Origin: Candidatus Brevundimonas phytovorans
GTDB lineage: Bacteria > Pseudomonadota > Alphaproteobacteria > Caulobacterales > Caulobacteraceae
DNA length: 64,000 nt
Assembly: GCA_029203145.1 (NCBI GenBank)
Contig: CP119309.1
Span: 1,141,001 to 1,205,000 of the forward strand
Direction: 5' to 3'
The notes below the pieces were generated by a model, which was not told the origin of the DNA, ran no database searches, and saw only the letters and a program-made list of their open reading frames with translations. The position numbers and the translations under genes were made by a program. Below are positions 7,395 to 16,354 of this stretch, piece by piece; the first letter of the stretch is position 1, and the number at the start of each line of letters is the position of its first letter.

Positions 7395-8987
7395 ATGCGT
7401 CATCTGCTTACCGTCGCCTGCGCGGCGGCCATGCTGGCCGCGCCCATGACCGTCATGGCGCAGGACGCGTCCGGGGGCGGCTCCGGCCCGGTCCGCTCGG
7501 CCGCCGACCGTCTGCGCAACGCCAACGCCGAGCAGGTCGAGCGCAACTGGGCCCGCGCCACGCCGGAAGAGAAGGAGGTGACGACCAGCCATTCGATCAC
7601 CGCCCACGGCCGCACCATGCGCTACAAGGCCACAGCCGGCACCCTGACGATCCGCGACGACGCCGGGATGCCGACGGCCAGCCTGTTCTATGTCGCCTAC
7701 ACCCTGGACGGGCAGCCGGTCGGGCGCCGTCCGGTGACATACCTCTACAACGGCGGGCCGGGCTCGCCGACGGTGTGGCTGCACATGGGCGCATTCGGCC
7801 CCGTGCGCGTGTTGACCGATGATCCGGTGGTCGAGCGCCCGGCGCCCTTCAACGTCGGTCCCAATGACATGACCCTGCTGGACAAGAGCGACCTGGTCTT
7901 CATCGACATGGTCGGGGCCGGCTATTCGCGCCCCCTGGCCGAGACGCCGGGTTCGGCCTTCTGGGGCGTGGATCAGGACGCGGACGCCTTCACCCGCGCC
8001 ATCATGCGCTACACCTCCAAGTTCAACCGCTGGTCCAGCCCCAAGTACGTGCTGGGCGAAAGCTACGGCACCCTGCGCACCGGGGCGGTGGCGCATCAGC
8101 TGGAAAGCCGGGGGATGTCGCTGAATGGCGTCATCCTGCTGTCGTCGATCATGAACTACGGCGTGCGCCAGCCGGGCTATGCGCAGAACTTCATCACCCT
8201 GCTGCCGACCTATGCGGCGACGGCCTGGTATCACAACAAGGTGCCGAACCGCCCCGCGACGGTCGAGGCCCACGTCCAGCGTGCGCGCGACTTCGCCATG
8301 GGGCCCTATGCGGCGGCCCTGGCCAAGGGGCACATGATCTCGGACGCCGAGCGGGCCCAGATCGCCCAGCAGATGAGCGAACTGATCGGCGTTTCGCCCA
8401 CCTTCATCGACAACGCCAACCTGCGGGTCGAGCTGTCGCCGTTCCGCAAGGAGCTGCTGCGGGATCGGCGCGAGACCATCGGCCGTCTGGACACCCGCTA
8501 TCTGGGCATGGACGCCGACGCCGTGGGCGGCGAGCCGGAAGAAGACCCGTCGAGCAGCGCCGTCACCGGCGCCTATTTCGGCATCTTCAACGACTACATC
8601 GCCAATACGCTGAACTACCGGACCGACATGGACTATCGCCAGTCGGCGCGCGGCCTGCCGGGCTTCAACTGGAACTGGAGCCACCGGCCGCCGGTCGGCG
8701 GGATGCAGACCACGCCGAACACGGCGGTCGATCTGGCCACGACTATGCGGCGTAACCCACATCTGAAGGTGCTGTCGCTGAACGGCTACTACGACGCCGC
8801 CACGCCCTTCTTCTCGACCGAGTACGACCTGGCCCAGATGATGCTGGAGCCCAGGCTGCGCCAGAACCTGGAGTTCACCTACTATGAGGGCGGACACATG
8901 ATGTACACGAGCCGCAAGGCGCTGGAGGAACTGCACGTCGATCTGGCCAGGTTCTACGACGAGACCCAGAACGGCGGGGTTCGTTGA
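7395..8987 (+). CDS. Exported S10 family serine carboxypeptidase-like protein
   Basis: A 530-residue product with signal peptide MRHLLTVACAAAMLAAPMTVMAQ. The alpha/beta-hydrolase S10 features are all present: YNGGPGSPTVWLHMGAFGP (oxyanion region), the nucleophile serine in LGESYGT, the aspartate region NGYYDAATPFFSTEY and the histidine region YYEGGHMMY. S10 enzymes remove C-terminal residues, usually at acidic pH; in bacteria they are exported and their substrates are mostly unknown. Start ATG 7395 follows GAGTTTCACA and directly opens the signal peptide. It lies alone on the plus strand between purN and purM, with a strong terminator after it. Confidence 0.92.
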   Translation: MRHLLTVACAAAMLAAPMTVMAQDASGGGSGPVRSAADRLRNANAEQVERNWARATPEEKEVTTSHSITAHGRTMRYKATAGTLTIRDDAGMPTASLFYVAYTLDGQPVGRRPVTYLYNGGPGSPTVWLHMGAFGPVRVLTDDPVVERPAPFNVGPNDMTLLDKSDLVFIDMVGAGYSRPLAETPGSAFWGVDQDADAFTRAIMRYTSKFNRWSSPKYVLGESYGTLRTGAVAHQLESRGMSLNGVILLSSIMNYGVRQPGYAQNFITLLPTYAATAWYHNKVPNRPATVEAHVQRARDFAMGPYAAALAKGHMISDAERAQIAQQMSELIGVSPTFIDNANLRVELSPFRKELLRDRRETIGRLDTRYLGMDADAVGGEPEEDPSSSAVTGAYFGIFNDYIANTLNYRTDMDYRQSARGLPGFNWNWSHRPPVGGMQTTPNTAVDLATTMRRNPHLKVLSLNGYYDAATPFFSTEYDLAQMMLEPRLRQNLEFTYYEGGHMMYTSRKALEELHVDLARFYDETQNGGVR

Positions 8988-9014
8988 TCTGGGCCCAGGC
9001 TCAGCGCCAAAGAA

Positions 9015-9044
9015 AAAGGCCCCGGTCTCGCGACCGGGGCCTTT
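9015..9044. terminator. Bidirectional terminator between S10 gene and purM
   Basis: AAAGGCCCCGGTC (9015-9027) pairs perfectly with GACCGGGGCCTTT (9032-9044) around TCGC. A-rich on one side and T-rich on the other, it can end both convergent genes. Confidence 0.87.
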
Positions 9045-9064
9045 GTCATTTCGGCGTTGGAAGT

Positions 9065-10102
9065 TCAGGCGGCTTCCAGTTGTCCGCAGATGAAGGCTTC
9101 TTCGCCGGCGTTCAGCAGGGCGGCCAGAACCGGCTCGGCGTTTTCCGGCGAGACGATCAGCATGAAGCCGACGCCGCAGTTGAAGGTGCGGCGCAGTTCG
9201 TGGTCGGAGATGCCGCCCACCTGACCCAGCCATTGGAACACCGGGGGCAGGGCCCAGGCGTTCCAGTCGAACGCGGCCTGAAGGCCCTCGGCGATGCAGC
9301 GCGGCGGGTTTTCGATCAGGCCGCCGCCCGTGATGTGGGCCGCGCCCTTGATCAGGCCGGCCTTCATCAGCGGCAGGACCGGCTTCACATAGATGCGGGT
9401 CGGCTCCATCAGGGCCTGGGCCAGGGTGCGGTCCTTGGCGAAGGGGGCGTCGTCGCCCCAGGCCAGGCCGGACTTCTCGACCACCTTGCGGATCAGCGAA
9501 TAGCCGTTCGAGTGCGGACCCGACGAGGCCAGGCCGATGATGATGTCGCCGGCCTTCTGCTGGTCCAGATAGGGCAGGACCTGACCGCGCTCGACCGCGC
9601 CGACCGAGAAGCCGGCCAGATCATAGTCGCCGCCCGAATACATGCCGGGCATTTCGGCCGTCTCGCCGCCCACCAGGGCGCTGCCCGACTGACGGCAGCC
9701 CTCGGCGATGCCGGCGACGACGCGGCGCGCGGCGTCCACGTCCAGCTTGCCCGTGGCGTAGTAGTCCAGGAACATCAGCGGCTCGGCGCCTTGCGCCAAG
9801 AGGTCGTTGACGCACATGGCGACCAGATCGACGCCCACGCCGTCATGACGGCCGGTCTCGATGGCGATCTTCAGCTTGGTGCCGACGCCGTCCGTGGTGG
9901 TGACGATCAGCGGGTCTTCAAAACCGGCGGCCTTCAGGTCGAACAGGGCGCCGAATCCGCCCAGCGAAGCCTCGGCGCCGGGGCGGCGAGTCGACTTGGC
10001 GAGGGGCTTGATCGCGTCGACCAACATTTCTCCGGCGTCGATGTCCACGCCCGCATCGGCGTAGGTGAGGCCGGAATTCGGGGCTTCTGGGGTGTCGCTC
10101 AT
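9065..10102 (-). CDS. purM: Phosphoribosylformylglycinamidine cyclo-ligase
   Basis: The 345-residue product is AIR synthetase, which closes the imidazole ring in purine synthesis using ATP. Diagnostic segments are LTYADAGVDIDAGEMLVDAIK, the PurM signature VTTTDGVGTKLKIA, CVNDLLAQGAEPLMFLDY, the MPGMYSGGDYDLAGFSVG glycine-rich region and HITGGGLIENPPR. Full length for the family. It ends near a shared terminator and its start region faces rnd, so both promoters must lie in the 81-base gap 10103-10183. Confidence 0.97.
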   Translation of the reverse strand: MSDTPEAPNSGLTYADAGVDIDAGEMLVDAIKPLAKSTRRPGAEASLGGFGALFDLKAAGFEDPLIVTTTDGVGTKLKIAIETGRHDGVGVDLVAMCVNDLLAQGAEPLMFLDYYATGKLDVDAARRVVAGIAEGCRQSGSALVGGETAEMPGMYSGGDYDLAGFSVGAVERGQVLPYLDQQKAGDIIIGLASSGPHSNGYSLIRKVVEKSGLAWGDDAPFAKDRTLAQALMEPTRIYVKPVLPLMKAGLIKGAAHITGGGLIENPPRCIAEGLQAAFDWNAWALPPVFQWLGQVGGISDHELRRTFNCGVGFMLIVSPENAEPVLAALLNAGEEAFICGQLEAA

Positions 10103-10183
10103 CGGTCACGGCTCGAAATCGGGGGCGAAAATCTGTCGCGGCGCTCTTGCCACAACGGCGTCGCGCGGGGCTATAGCATCGGA

Positions 10184-11335
10184 ATGACGCCAATCACCAC
10201 CAATGACGCGCTAATCGAGTTCTGTGAACGGCTGGCCAAGGCCCCGTTTATCACGGTCGACACCGAGTTCATGCGCGAGACGACCTACTGGCCCAAGCTG
10301 TGCCTGATCCAGGCGGCTTCGCCCACCGACGCCGCGATCATCGACCCGCTGGCCGAGGAACTGGACCTGGAGCCCTTCCTCGCGCTGCTGCGCGACGAAT
10401 CGATCATCAAGGTCTTCCACGCCGCCCGTCAGGATGTCGAAATCTTCAACCGCCTGGGCGCCATGCCCAAGCCGATGTTCGACACCCAGGTCGCCGCCAT
10501 GGCCGCCGGCTTCGGCGATCAAGTCAGCTATGAACAGCTGGTCCGCCAGATGCTGCGCCAGGAACTGGACAAGGGCAGCCGCTTCACCGACTGGGCGCGC
10601 CGTCCGCTGTCGGAGGCGCAACTGGTCTATGCCCTGGGCGATGTGACCCACCTGGCCGCCCTCTATCCCAAGCTGCGCGACCGCCTGGAAAAAGAAGGCC
10701 GTCTGGACTGGGTCATGTCCGAAATGGGCGCCCTGACCGATCCGGCTCTCTATGACACCACGCCGGAGAATGCGTGGAAGCGTCTGAAGCCCAAGAAGTT
10801 CAGCGCCAAATATCTGGCCGCCTTCGTCGCCACCGCCGTCTGGCGTGAGCGCGCCGCGCAGGAACGCGACCAGCCGCGCGGCCGCATCCTGAAGGATGAA
10901 GGCATCGATGAGATCGCGACCCAGGCCCCGACCGATCCCGAGGCCTTCAACCGCCTGCGTTCCGTGCCCAAGGGCTTTGGCGGTTCGCGCCTGGGTCTGG
11001 AACTGGCCGCGGAACTGAAGCGCGTCCTGGCCGACCCGGAAGCCCATGCGCCCAAGCTGGAACGTCCGGCCCACAGCCAGCCGGCGCCGCCCTCGGTGGT
11101 GGAACTGCTGAAGGTGCTGCTGAAGGCCAAGAGCGACAACGCCGGCGTGGCCACCAAGCTGATCGCCAACGTCGCCGATCTGGAAAAGATCGCCAACGAC
11201 GACAACGCTGACGTCGAAGCCATGAAGGGCTGGCGTCGCCAGCTGTTCGGCGACGACGCGCTGAAGCTGAAGCGCGGCGAGATTGCTCTGGTGCTGAACG
11301 GCTCGCGGGTCGAAGTCGTCGAGATCGAAGGTTAG
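10184..11335 (+). CDS. rnd: Ribonuclease D
   Basis: A 383-residue 3'-5' exoribonuclease that trims stable RNA precursors. The DEDD exonuclease residues are visible in order: FITVDTEFMRE (D, E), VFHAARQDVEIF (D) and QLVYALGDVTHL (Y..xD). Two HRDC-like regions follow: WRERAAQERDQPRGRILKDE is the first, and the segment ending in the C-terminal hydrophobic LALVLNGSRVEVVE closes the protein. ATG 10184 was chosen since it gives the standard MTPITTNDALIEFCERL start. The next gene is convergent six bases away. Confidence 0.94.
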   Translation: MTPITTNDALIEFCERLAKAPFITVDTEFMRETTYWPKLCLIQAASPTDAAIIDPLAEELDLEPFLALLRDESIIKVFHAARQDVEIFNRLGAMPKPMFDTQVAAMAAGFGDQVSYEQLVRQMLRQELDKGSRFTDWARRPLSEAQLVYALGDVTHLAALYPKLRDRLEKEGRLDWVMSEMGALTDPALYDTTPENAWKRLKPKKFSAKYLAAFVATAVWRERAAQERDQPRGRILKDEGIDEIATQAPTDPEAFNRLRSVPKGFGGSRLGLELAAELKRVLADPEAHAPKLERPAHSQPAPPSVVELLKVLLKAKSDNAGVATKLIANVADLEKIANDDNADVEAMKGWRRQLFGDDALKLKRGEIALVLNGSRVEVVEIEG

Positions 11336-11341
11336 TCGGGA

Positions 11342-11710
11342 TCAAGCCGGCGGCGACGCCGGCTCCCACAACTCGATCGGATTGCCCTCGGGGTCATGGA
11401 TGCGCGCGAAGCGTCCGATCTCGGGGGCAGCGTCCCATTCCGGCTTGGTGATGACCGCGATCCCCGCGGCGGTCAGGGAGGCGATCAGGTCGTCCAGACC
11501 CTCGACCCGCAGGTTCAGCATCCAGCGGTGATCGGCGGCGAAATAGTCGCTGTCTTCCTTGAACGGGGCGAAGACCGTCGGCCCTGCCTGCTGGTTCCAT
11601 ATCCAGACGTTTTCCGGCGCGCCGACGCCGAGGTGGGTCAGATACCAGTCGGCCAGGGCCTTGGTGTCCTTGGCGCGGAAGAAGAAGCCGCCGATTCCGG
11701 TGACTGGCAT
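11342..11710 (-). CDS. VOC (glyoxalase/bleomycin-resistance) superfamily protein
   Basis: A 122-residue single-domain protein with paired beta-alpha-beta-beta-beta modules: GIGGFFFRAKDTKALADWYLTHLG at the start and FARIHDPEGNPIELWEP at the end, the typical metal-ligand glutamate region. VOC proteins include glyoxalases, dioxygenases and antibiotic-binding proteins; nothing here tells which. It starts nine bases after ppx ends, so it is probably the last gene of the hdaA-ppk-ppx unit. No signal peptide. Confidence 0.88.
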   Translation of the reverse strand: MPVTGIGGFFFRAKDTKALADWYLTHLGVGAPENVWIWNQQAGPTVFAPFKEDSDYFAADHRWMLNLRVEGLDDLIASLTAAGIAVITKPEWDAAPEIGRFARIHDPEGNPIELWEPASPPA

Positions 11711-11719
11711 GGTCGTTCC

Positions 11720-13222
11720 CTAGATTTTCAGCGTCAGGTTCATGGCCTCGGCCAGGGCCTTGGCGCGGCGGCGGGTTTGTTCGCCCAGCAGCATGTCGGC
11801 GTAGCCCTCGGCGGCGGTGATCCGCAGGGCGCCCTTTTCGACCGTGGCGGCGGCGTTGGCCAACAGTTGCGGCGAGCGGCCCGACAGGTCGCAGGCCAGC
11901 CGCATGGCCAGGCCAAGGGCGCGGGCGCGCTTCTGGCCCGGGGCAGACAGCAGGCGGTCCACAGCGCCGGGAGCGGGCGTCTTGGCCTCGCCGCCATAGC
12001 GGGCGTTCATGGCCACGGCCAGAAAGGCGCGTTCGGCGTGGGTCTGGCCTGGAATGGGTGAGCGCAGGACCTGATCGAAGACCAGATCGACCCGGTGGTC
12101 AGGATGCAGGCGCGCGCCGAGGTCCGCGAGACGACAGACCGAAGAGGTCAGGACCGCGTCGCGTTCCTCGCCGAAGGCCTCCGGCATGGCTGAGACGACG
12201 GGCTGCAGCCAGCCGTCCAGAGCACGGGGCAGAGCCGGGTCGACGCCCTGACGGCCGCCCCAGGCCGAACAACCGGCCAGCAGGGGATCGACCGCCGCCA
12301 TTTCGGGCGACAGGCCGGCGTAAAGCAGGCCCTCGCGTACGCCCCAGGCGGAGAAGGTGATCGACTTCAGGCCCAGGGCCTCAATCAGGCCATCCAGCAC
12401 CAAGGCGGCGTAGGGCAGGGTCTCGGCCCGGCGCTTTGACACGCCCGGCAGCTTTTCCAGCGCGCCCTTGGACTGACGCGCCACCAGGCGGGCCAGATCG
12501 CGGGCGTCGGCGGCGGTCATGGCGTATTCGTGGACGATCCGCAGCGGATGGTCGGTCATGGCCATGTGCATCTGGGCCAGGCTGCGCCACGCCCCGCCGA
12601 CCGCGTGCAGGGCCTCGCTGGCGAAGGGGGCGGCCACGGGGGCCAGACGTTTGGCGATCCGGGCGCGCAGCCGGTCGATGTCGAATCCCTTGGGATCGGT
12701 CAGGGCGAAGGGGCCGAGCGGCAGGGTCACGCCCTTGTCCAGCGGACGGTGGCGACCGCCGTCGCCGATGCGGGTCAGTTCCAGGCTGGCGCCGCCCATG
12801 TCGGCGGCCACGCCCTGCGATCCCGGCGCGCCGGCCAGGACGCCGAGCGCGGAATAGCGGGCTTCTTCCTCGCCGCTGAGCACGCGGACCTGCAAGCCCG
12901 TTTCGGCGGCCACGCGGGCGCAGAACTCGACCCCGTCTTCGGCCTCGCGCACGGCGGCGGTGGCGGCGACGATGGTCTGATCCGGCTGAACGCCCTCGAT
13001 CAGGGCGGCGAAGCGGCGCAGGGCCGTCATGGCCGAGACGACGCCCGGCACGGACAGGCGTTTGGTCGCCGCCAGATCCCGCCCCAGACCGGCCAGGACC
13101 TTCTCGTTGAACATGGTCCAGACCGCGCGGCCTTCCAGCCGGTAGAGGACCAGGCGCACCGAGTTGGAGCCGATGTCGATGACCGCGATCTGACGCGACG
13201 GGTATTCGGCCTCGACGCCCAT
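11720..13222 (-). CDS. ppx: Exopolyphosphatase / guanosine pentaphosphatase family (Ppx/GppA)
   Basis: A 500-residue protein with the ASKHA-fold phosphatase N-terminus IAVIDIGSNSVRLVLYR and the second glycine-rich loop VAADMGGASLEL, followed by a C-terminal HD-like domain. It hydrolyses terminal phosphates of polyphosphate, and some members also act on pppGpp. The ATG overlaps the ppk stop codon (TGATG at 13220-13224), so synthesis is coupled with the kinase that makes the polymer. In the second loop the usual DIGGGS is DMGGAS, an unusual Gly-to-Ala change next to the phosphate-binding turn. Confidence 0.93.
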   Translation of the reverse strand: MGVEAEYPSRQIAVIDIGSNSVRLVLYRLEGRAVWTMFNEKVLAGLGRDLAATKRLSVPGVVSAMTALRRFAALIEGVQPDQTIVAATAAVREAEDGVEFCARVAAETGLQVRVLSGEEEARYSALGVLAGAPGSQGVAADMGGASLELTRIGDGGRHRPLDKGVTLPLGPFALTDPKGFDIDRLRARIAKRLAPVAAPFASEALHAVGGAWRSLAQMHMAMTDHPLRIVHEYAMTAADARDLARLVARQSKGALEKLPGVSKRRAETLPYAALVLDGLIEALGLKSITFSAWGVREGLLYAGLSPEMAAVDPLLAGCSAWGGRQGVDPALPRALDGWLQPVVSAMPEAFGEERDAVLTSSVCRLADLGARLHPDHRVDLVFDQVLRSPIPGQTHAERAFLAVAMNARYGGEAKTPAPGAVDRLLSAPGQKRARALGLAMRLACDLSGRSPQLLANAAATVEKGALRITAAEGYADMLLGEQTRRRAKALAEAMNLTLKI

Positions 13223-15453
13223 CAGCGGCGCTTCCGCGGCTTGAGTCCCGAATAGGACAGGGCGCCGGGCAGGGTCTTCACCTTGCGCCCGCGGCCCGAC
13301 AGGCTGGGGTTGGTCATGAAATACTTGTGCGCCGAGAAGGGACGGTCCGAACCGGAGGGCGTGACGCGGCGATAGGTTCCGTCCGCGGCCAGGGTCCAGC
13401 TCTGGGCGTCGTCCTTCAGGTTGGCGACCATGATCTGATCCAGCACCTGATCGTGGACGGTGGCGTTCAGGATGGGCGTCATCAGCTCGACGCGGCGATC
13501 CAGGTTGCGCGGCATCCAGTCGGCGGACGAGATGTAGAGCTTGGCCTTGTTGCTGGGCAGGTCGTGGCCGTTGGCGAAGGCGACGATCCGGCTGTGCTCC
13601 AGGAAGCGGCCGACGATCGACTTGACCCGAATGTTCTCAGACAGACCCGGCACGCCCGGACGCAGACAGCAGATGCCGCGAATGATCAGTTCGATCCGCA
13701 CCCCCCACTGACTGGCGCGATAGAGGGCGTCGATGATCTCGGGATCGACCAGGGCGTTCATCTTGGCCCAGATGGCGGCGGGCTTGCCCTTGGCGGCGGC
13801 CGACATCTCCTTGCCGATCATTTCGAGCAGGCTGGTCTTCATGTTCAGCGGCGAGACGACCAGGGCCTCCAGCTCGTCCGGTGCGGCGTAGCCGGTGATG
13901 TAGTTGAACACCCGCGTGGCGTCGCGGCCCAGCACCGGCTCGCAGGTGAACAGGCTGAGGTCGGTGTAGATCTTGGCCGTGGTCGGGTGATAGTTGCCGG
14001 TGCCGAAATGGCAGTAGGTCCGCAGGGCCTCGCCCTCGCGCCGCACCACCACGCTCAGCTTGGCGTGGGTCTTGTATTCCACAAAGCCGAAGACGACGTG
14101 GACGCCGGCCCGTTCCATCTGCCGCGCCCAGCGCAGGTTGGCCTCTTCGTCAAAGCGCGCCTTGAGCTCGATCAGGGCGGTGACGTTCTTGCCGTTCTCG
14201 GCCGCCTCGATCAGGGCGGCGACGATGGGGCTGTCCTTGGAGGTGCGATAGAGGGTCTGTTTGATGGCGATGACGTTGGGGTCGCGCGCCGCCTGCCGCA
14301 GGAACTGAACCACCACGTCGAAGCTCTCGAATGGGTGGTGGATCAGCATGTCCTTTTCGCGGACCGCGGCGAAGATGTCGCCGCCGTTGTCGCGCACCCG
14401 CTCGGGGTAGCGCGGCTCATAGCCCTTGAACTTCAGGTCAGGGTGGCCGCCGGGGATCAGTTCGGCCAGTTGCGCCAGCCCCAGCATGCCCTCGACCAGA
14501 ACCACGTCCTGCGGCTGGGCGTGCAGTTCGGCGATGATGAAGTTGCGCAGATCCTCGGGCATGGAGGCCTGGATCTTGATGCGGACGACCGAGCCCATGC
14601 GGCGCTGTTTCAGCGCCTCCTCGAACTCCATGACCAGGTCTTCGGCCTCTTCCTCGATCTCGATGTCCGAGTCGCGGATCAGGCGGAACAGGCCTTTTTC
14701 CAGGATTTCGCATCCCGGAAACAGGTGGTCGATGAACAGCAGCAGCAGGTTTTCCAGCGAGACGAAGCGCTTGCGCCCCGGCGCCGAGCGTCCGTCCGTG
14801 GCCAGGGCCCAGAAGCGCCGCACCTGGGTCGGGACCGGCACCAGGGCGTAGAGGATGCGGTTATCGCTGTTCCGGCGCAGCTTCAGCGCCAGCGAGAAGC
14901 CGAGGTTGGGCAGGAAGGGGAAGGGGTGGGCCGGGTCGATGGCCATGGGCGTGAGCACGGCGAACAACTGGTTCAGGAACTCGGGCTCCAGCCGCTCGCG
15001 CTCGGTGCGGGTGATCTTGGAGCCTTCGACCACCTCGATGCCGGCGGCGGCCATTTCCTTGCGCAGGACGCGCCAGCGCCTCTGCTGCTCGGCCATCAGG
15101 CCGCCGGCGGCGGCGTTGACCTGCTCCAACTGTTCCGCGGGGGTCAGACCGTCGGGCGAGACGACGCGGACGCGCTCGCGCACCTGCCCCTTCAGGCCCG
15201 CCACGCGGGTCATGAAGAACTCATCGAGGTTGTTGGCGGAGATCGACAGGAAGCGGACCCGCTCCAGCAGCGGATGGCCCTCGTTGGCGGCTTCTTCGAG
15301 CACGCGCCCGTTGAAGGCCAGCCAGGACAGCTCGCGGTTGATGAAGCGATCGGGCGAGCCCATCAGCGCCTCGGACAGCTCCAGCTGCGGGGCGCGCGAG
15401 GAGGGGACTTCCTCACCGGTGGTGTCGACGGCGATCGGCGCGATTTCAGTCAT
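13222..15453 (-). CDS. ppk: Polyphosphate kinase 1
   Basis: The 743-residue PPK1 makes polyphosphate from ATP reversibly. Phospholipase-D-like halves are evident: the autophosphorylated histidine lies in FVEYKTHAKLSVVVRRE, and the second half shows SSADWMPRNLDRRVELMTPI. The N-terminal domain has FINRELSWLAFNGRVLEEA, and NNLDEFFMTRVAGLKGQ is the canonical start region. Length fits the family. It is flanked by hdaA (51 bases upstream, same strand) and overlaps ppx, giving a compact polyphosphate module. Confidence 0.97.
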   Translation of the reverse strand: MTEIAPIAVDTTGEEVPSSRAPQLELSEALMGSPDRFINRELSWLAFNGRVLEEAANEGHPLLERVRFLSISANNLDEFFMTRVAGLKGQVRERVRVVSPDGLTPAEQLEQVNAAAGGLMAEQQRRWRVLRKEMAAAGIEVVEGSKITRTERERLEPEFLNQLFAVLTPMAIDPAHPFPFLPNLGFSLALKLRRNSDNRILYALVPVPTQVRRFWALATDGRSAPGRKRFVSLENLLLLFIDHLFPGCEILEKGLFRLIRDSDIEIEEEAEDLVMEFEEALKQRRMGSVVRIKIQASMPEDLRNFIIAELHAQPQDVVLVEGMLGLAQLAELIPGGHPDLKFKGYEPRYPERVRDNGGDIFAAVREKDMLIHHPFESFDVVVQFLRQAARDPNVIAIKQTLYRTSKDSPIVAALIEAAENGKNVTALIELKARFDEEANLRWARQMERAGVHVVFGFVEYKTHAKLSVVVRREGEALRTYCHFGTGNYHPTTAKIYTDLSLFTCEPVLGRDATRVFNYITGYAAPDELEALVVSPLNMKTSLLEMIGKEMSAAAKGKPAAIWAKMNALVDPEIIDALYRASQWGVRIELIIRGICCLRPGVPGLSENIRVKSIVGRFLEHSRIVAFANGHDLPSNKAKLYISSADWMPRNLDRRVELMTPILNATVHDQVLDQIMVANLKDDAQSWTLAADGTYRRVTPSGSDRPFSAHKYFMTNPSLSGRGRKVKTLPGALSYSGLKPRKRR

Positions 15454-15504
15454 TTGACTGTTGTCGCGCGGCCCTGTGACGGCTGCAACCGCGATCTGAC
15501 CCGA

Positions 15505-16179
15505 TCAGTCAGACAGTTCGTCGCTGTCGCCGAGAACCTGACGGGCCAGAACCCGTGTGACGGGGCGGTGATAGGCGTCCAACTGGTCGACGATGCGTTC
15601 AACCGCGGCGGCGGAGCGGTCGATGCGGCGGGCCAGATAGTCGATCACTTCCTCGCCCGGGGTGATGTTGCGGGTGGCGAAGGCGCGCTTGAGCATGGCG
15701 CCCAGCACAGCGTCGTCGGGGGCCTCGACGCCCACGGTGCGGATGGCGTTCAGGCGCGAGCGCAGGTCGGGCAGGTCGCAGGCCCAGGCTGCGGGCGGAT
15801 CGCGCGACACCAGCAACAGGGCGCCGCCGCCGGACTGGGTCAGGTTGATGAGGTGGAACAGGCTCTCGTCGTCGGCGTCCTGGGCGCGGTCCAGCAGGAC
15901 GAACTGGCCCTCCAACTCCAGCGGATCGACCAGGGCGGCCTCGGCCCCGTGCAGGGCCACCGCGCCGGTGCGCTCGACCCAGGCGGCGGCCAGATGGCTC
16001 TTGCCGCTGCCGGGCGGGCCGAAGATCGACAGGACGGAACCGGCCATCTCGGGCCAGATCGTCAGCACCGCGCTGGCCGCCGAATTGGATTCGGACACGA
16101 CGAAATCCGCCGCGCGTTGCGACGCTTCCTGCCGCAGAGGCAGGCGCAGTTGATGGATGTCGGTCCCGAGGGCGGTCAT
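15505..16179 (-). CDS. hdaA: DnaA-related replication regulator HdaA
   Basis: A 224-residue P-loop protein related to DnaA domain III. Walker A is SIFGPPGSGKSHLAAAW; the Walker B position reads QFVLLDRAQD, and the sensor region is LLLVSRDPPAAWACDLPDLRSRLNA (arginine finger-like). It lacks a DNA-binding helix-turn-helix, as expected for Hda-type proteins that work with the beta clamp to switch DnaA to its ADP form. The N-terminal HQLRLPLRQEA contains a QLxLPL-type clamp-binding motif. I chose ATG 16179; an ATG at 16191 and a TTG at 16242 are alternatives. Downstream are ppk and ppx, an arrangement I associate with Caulobacterales. Confidence 0.88.
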   Translation of the reverse strand: MTALGTDIHQLRLPLRQEASQRAADFVVSESNSAASAVLTIWPEMAGSVLSIFGPPGSGKSHLAAAWVERTGAVALHGAEAALVDPLELEGQFVLLDRAQDADDESLFHLINLTQSGGGALLLVSRDPPAAWACDLPDLRSRLNAIRTVGVEAPDDAVLGAMLKRAFATRNITPGEEVIDYLARRIDRSAAAVERIVDQLDAYHRPVTRVLARQVLGDSDELSD

Positions 16180-16283
16180 GACCTGAACCATAGCAGAGGC
16201 CGCCAGATGCGCTGTGGGCAGGTTCTCTGGGGCGGTGGACAACCGTGCGGCGCTGTGGATTTAGCCGCCAGCCTTGACTTTCC

Positions 16284-16308
16284 GGGGCGATGATGGGCCT
16301 TTCGCCCC
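16284..16308 (+). promoter_or_regulatory. Hairpin in the leader of aspS
   Basis: GGGGCGA (16284-16290) pairs perfectly with TCGCCCC (16302-16308) around 11 bases. A TTGACT element lies just before it (16274-16279) but no good -10 follows at the right spacing. It could be a leader structure or part of the divergent hdaA/aspS control region. Confidence 0.3.
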
Positions 16309-16354
16309 TCCTAATTCACGCTGTTCTACAGCCGTTTTCAGACGATATCCGATC

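Noticed and set aside
13327..16293. A 988-codon plus-strand open frame across ppk and hdaA
   Set aside because: It lies antisense to two clearly conserved genes, is rich in Gly/Ala/Asp/His repeats typical of GC-rich shadow frames, and has no recognisable domain.
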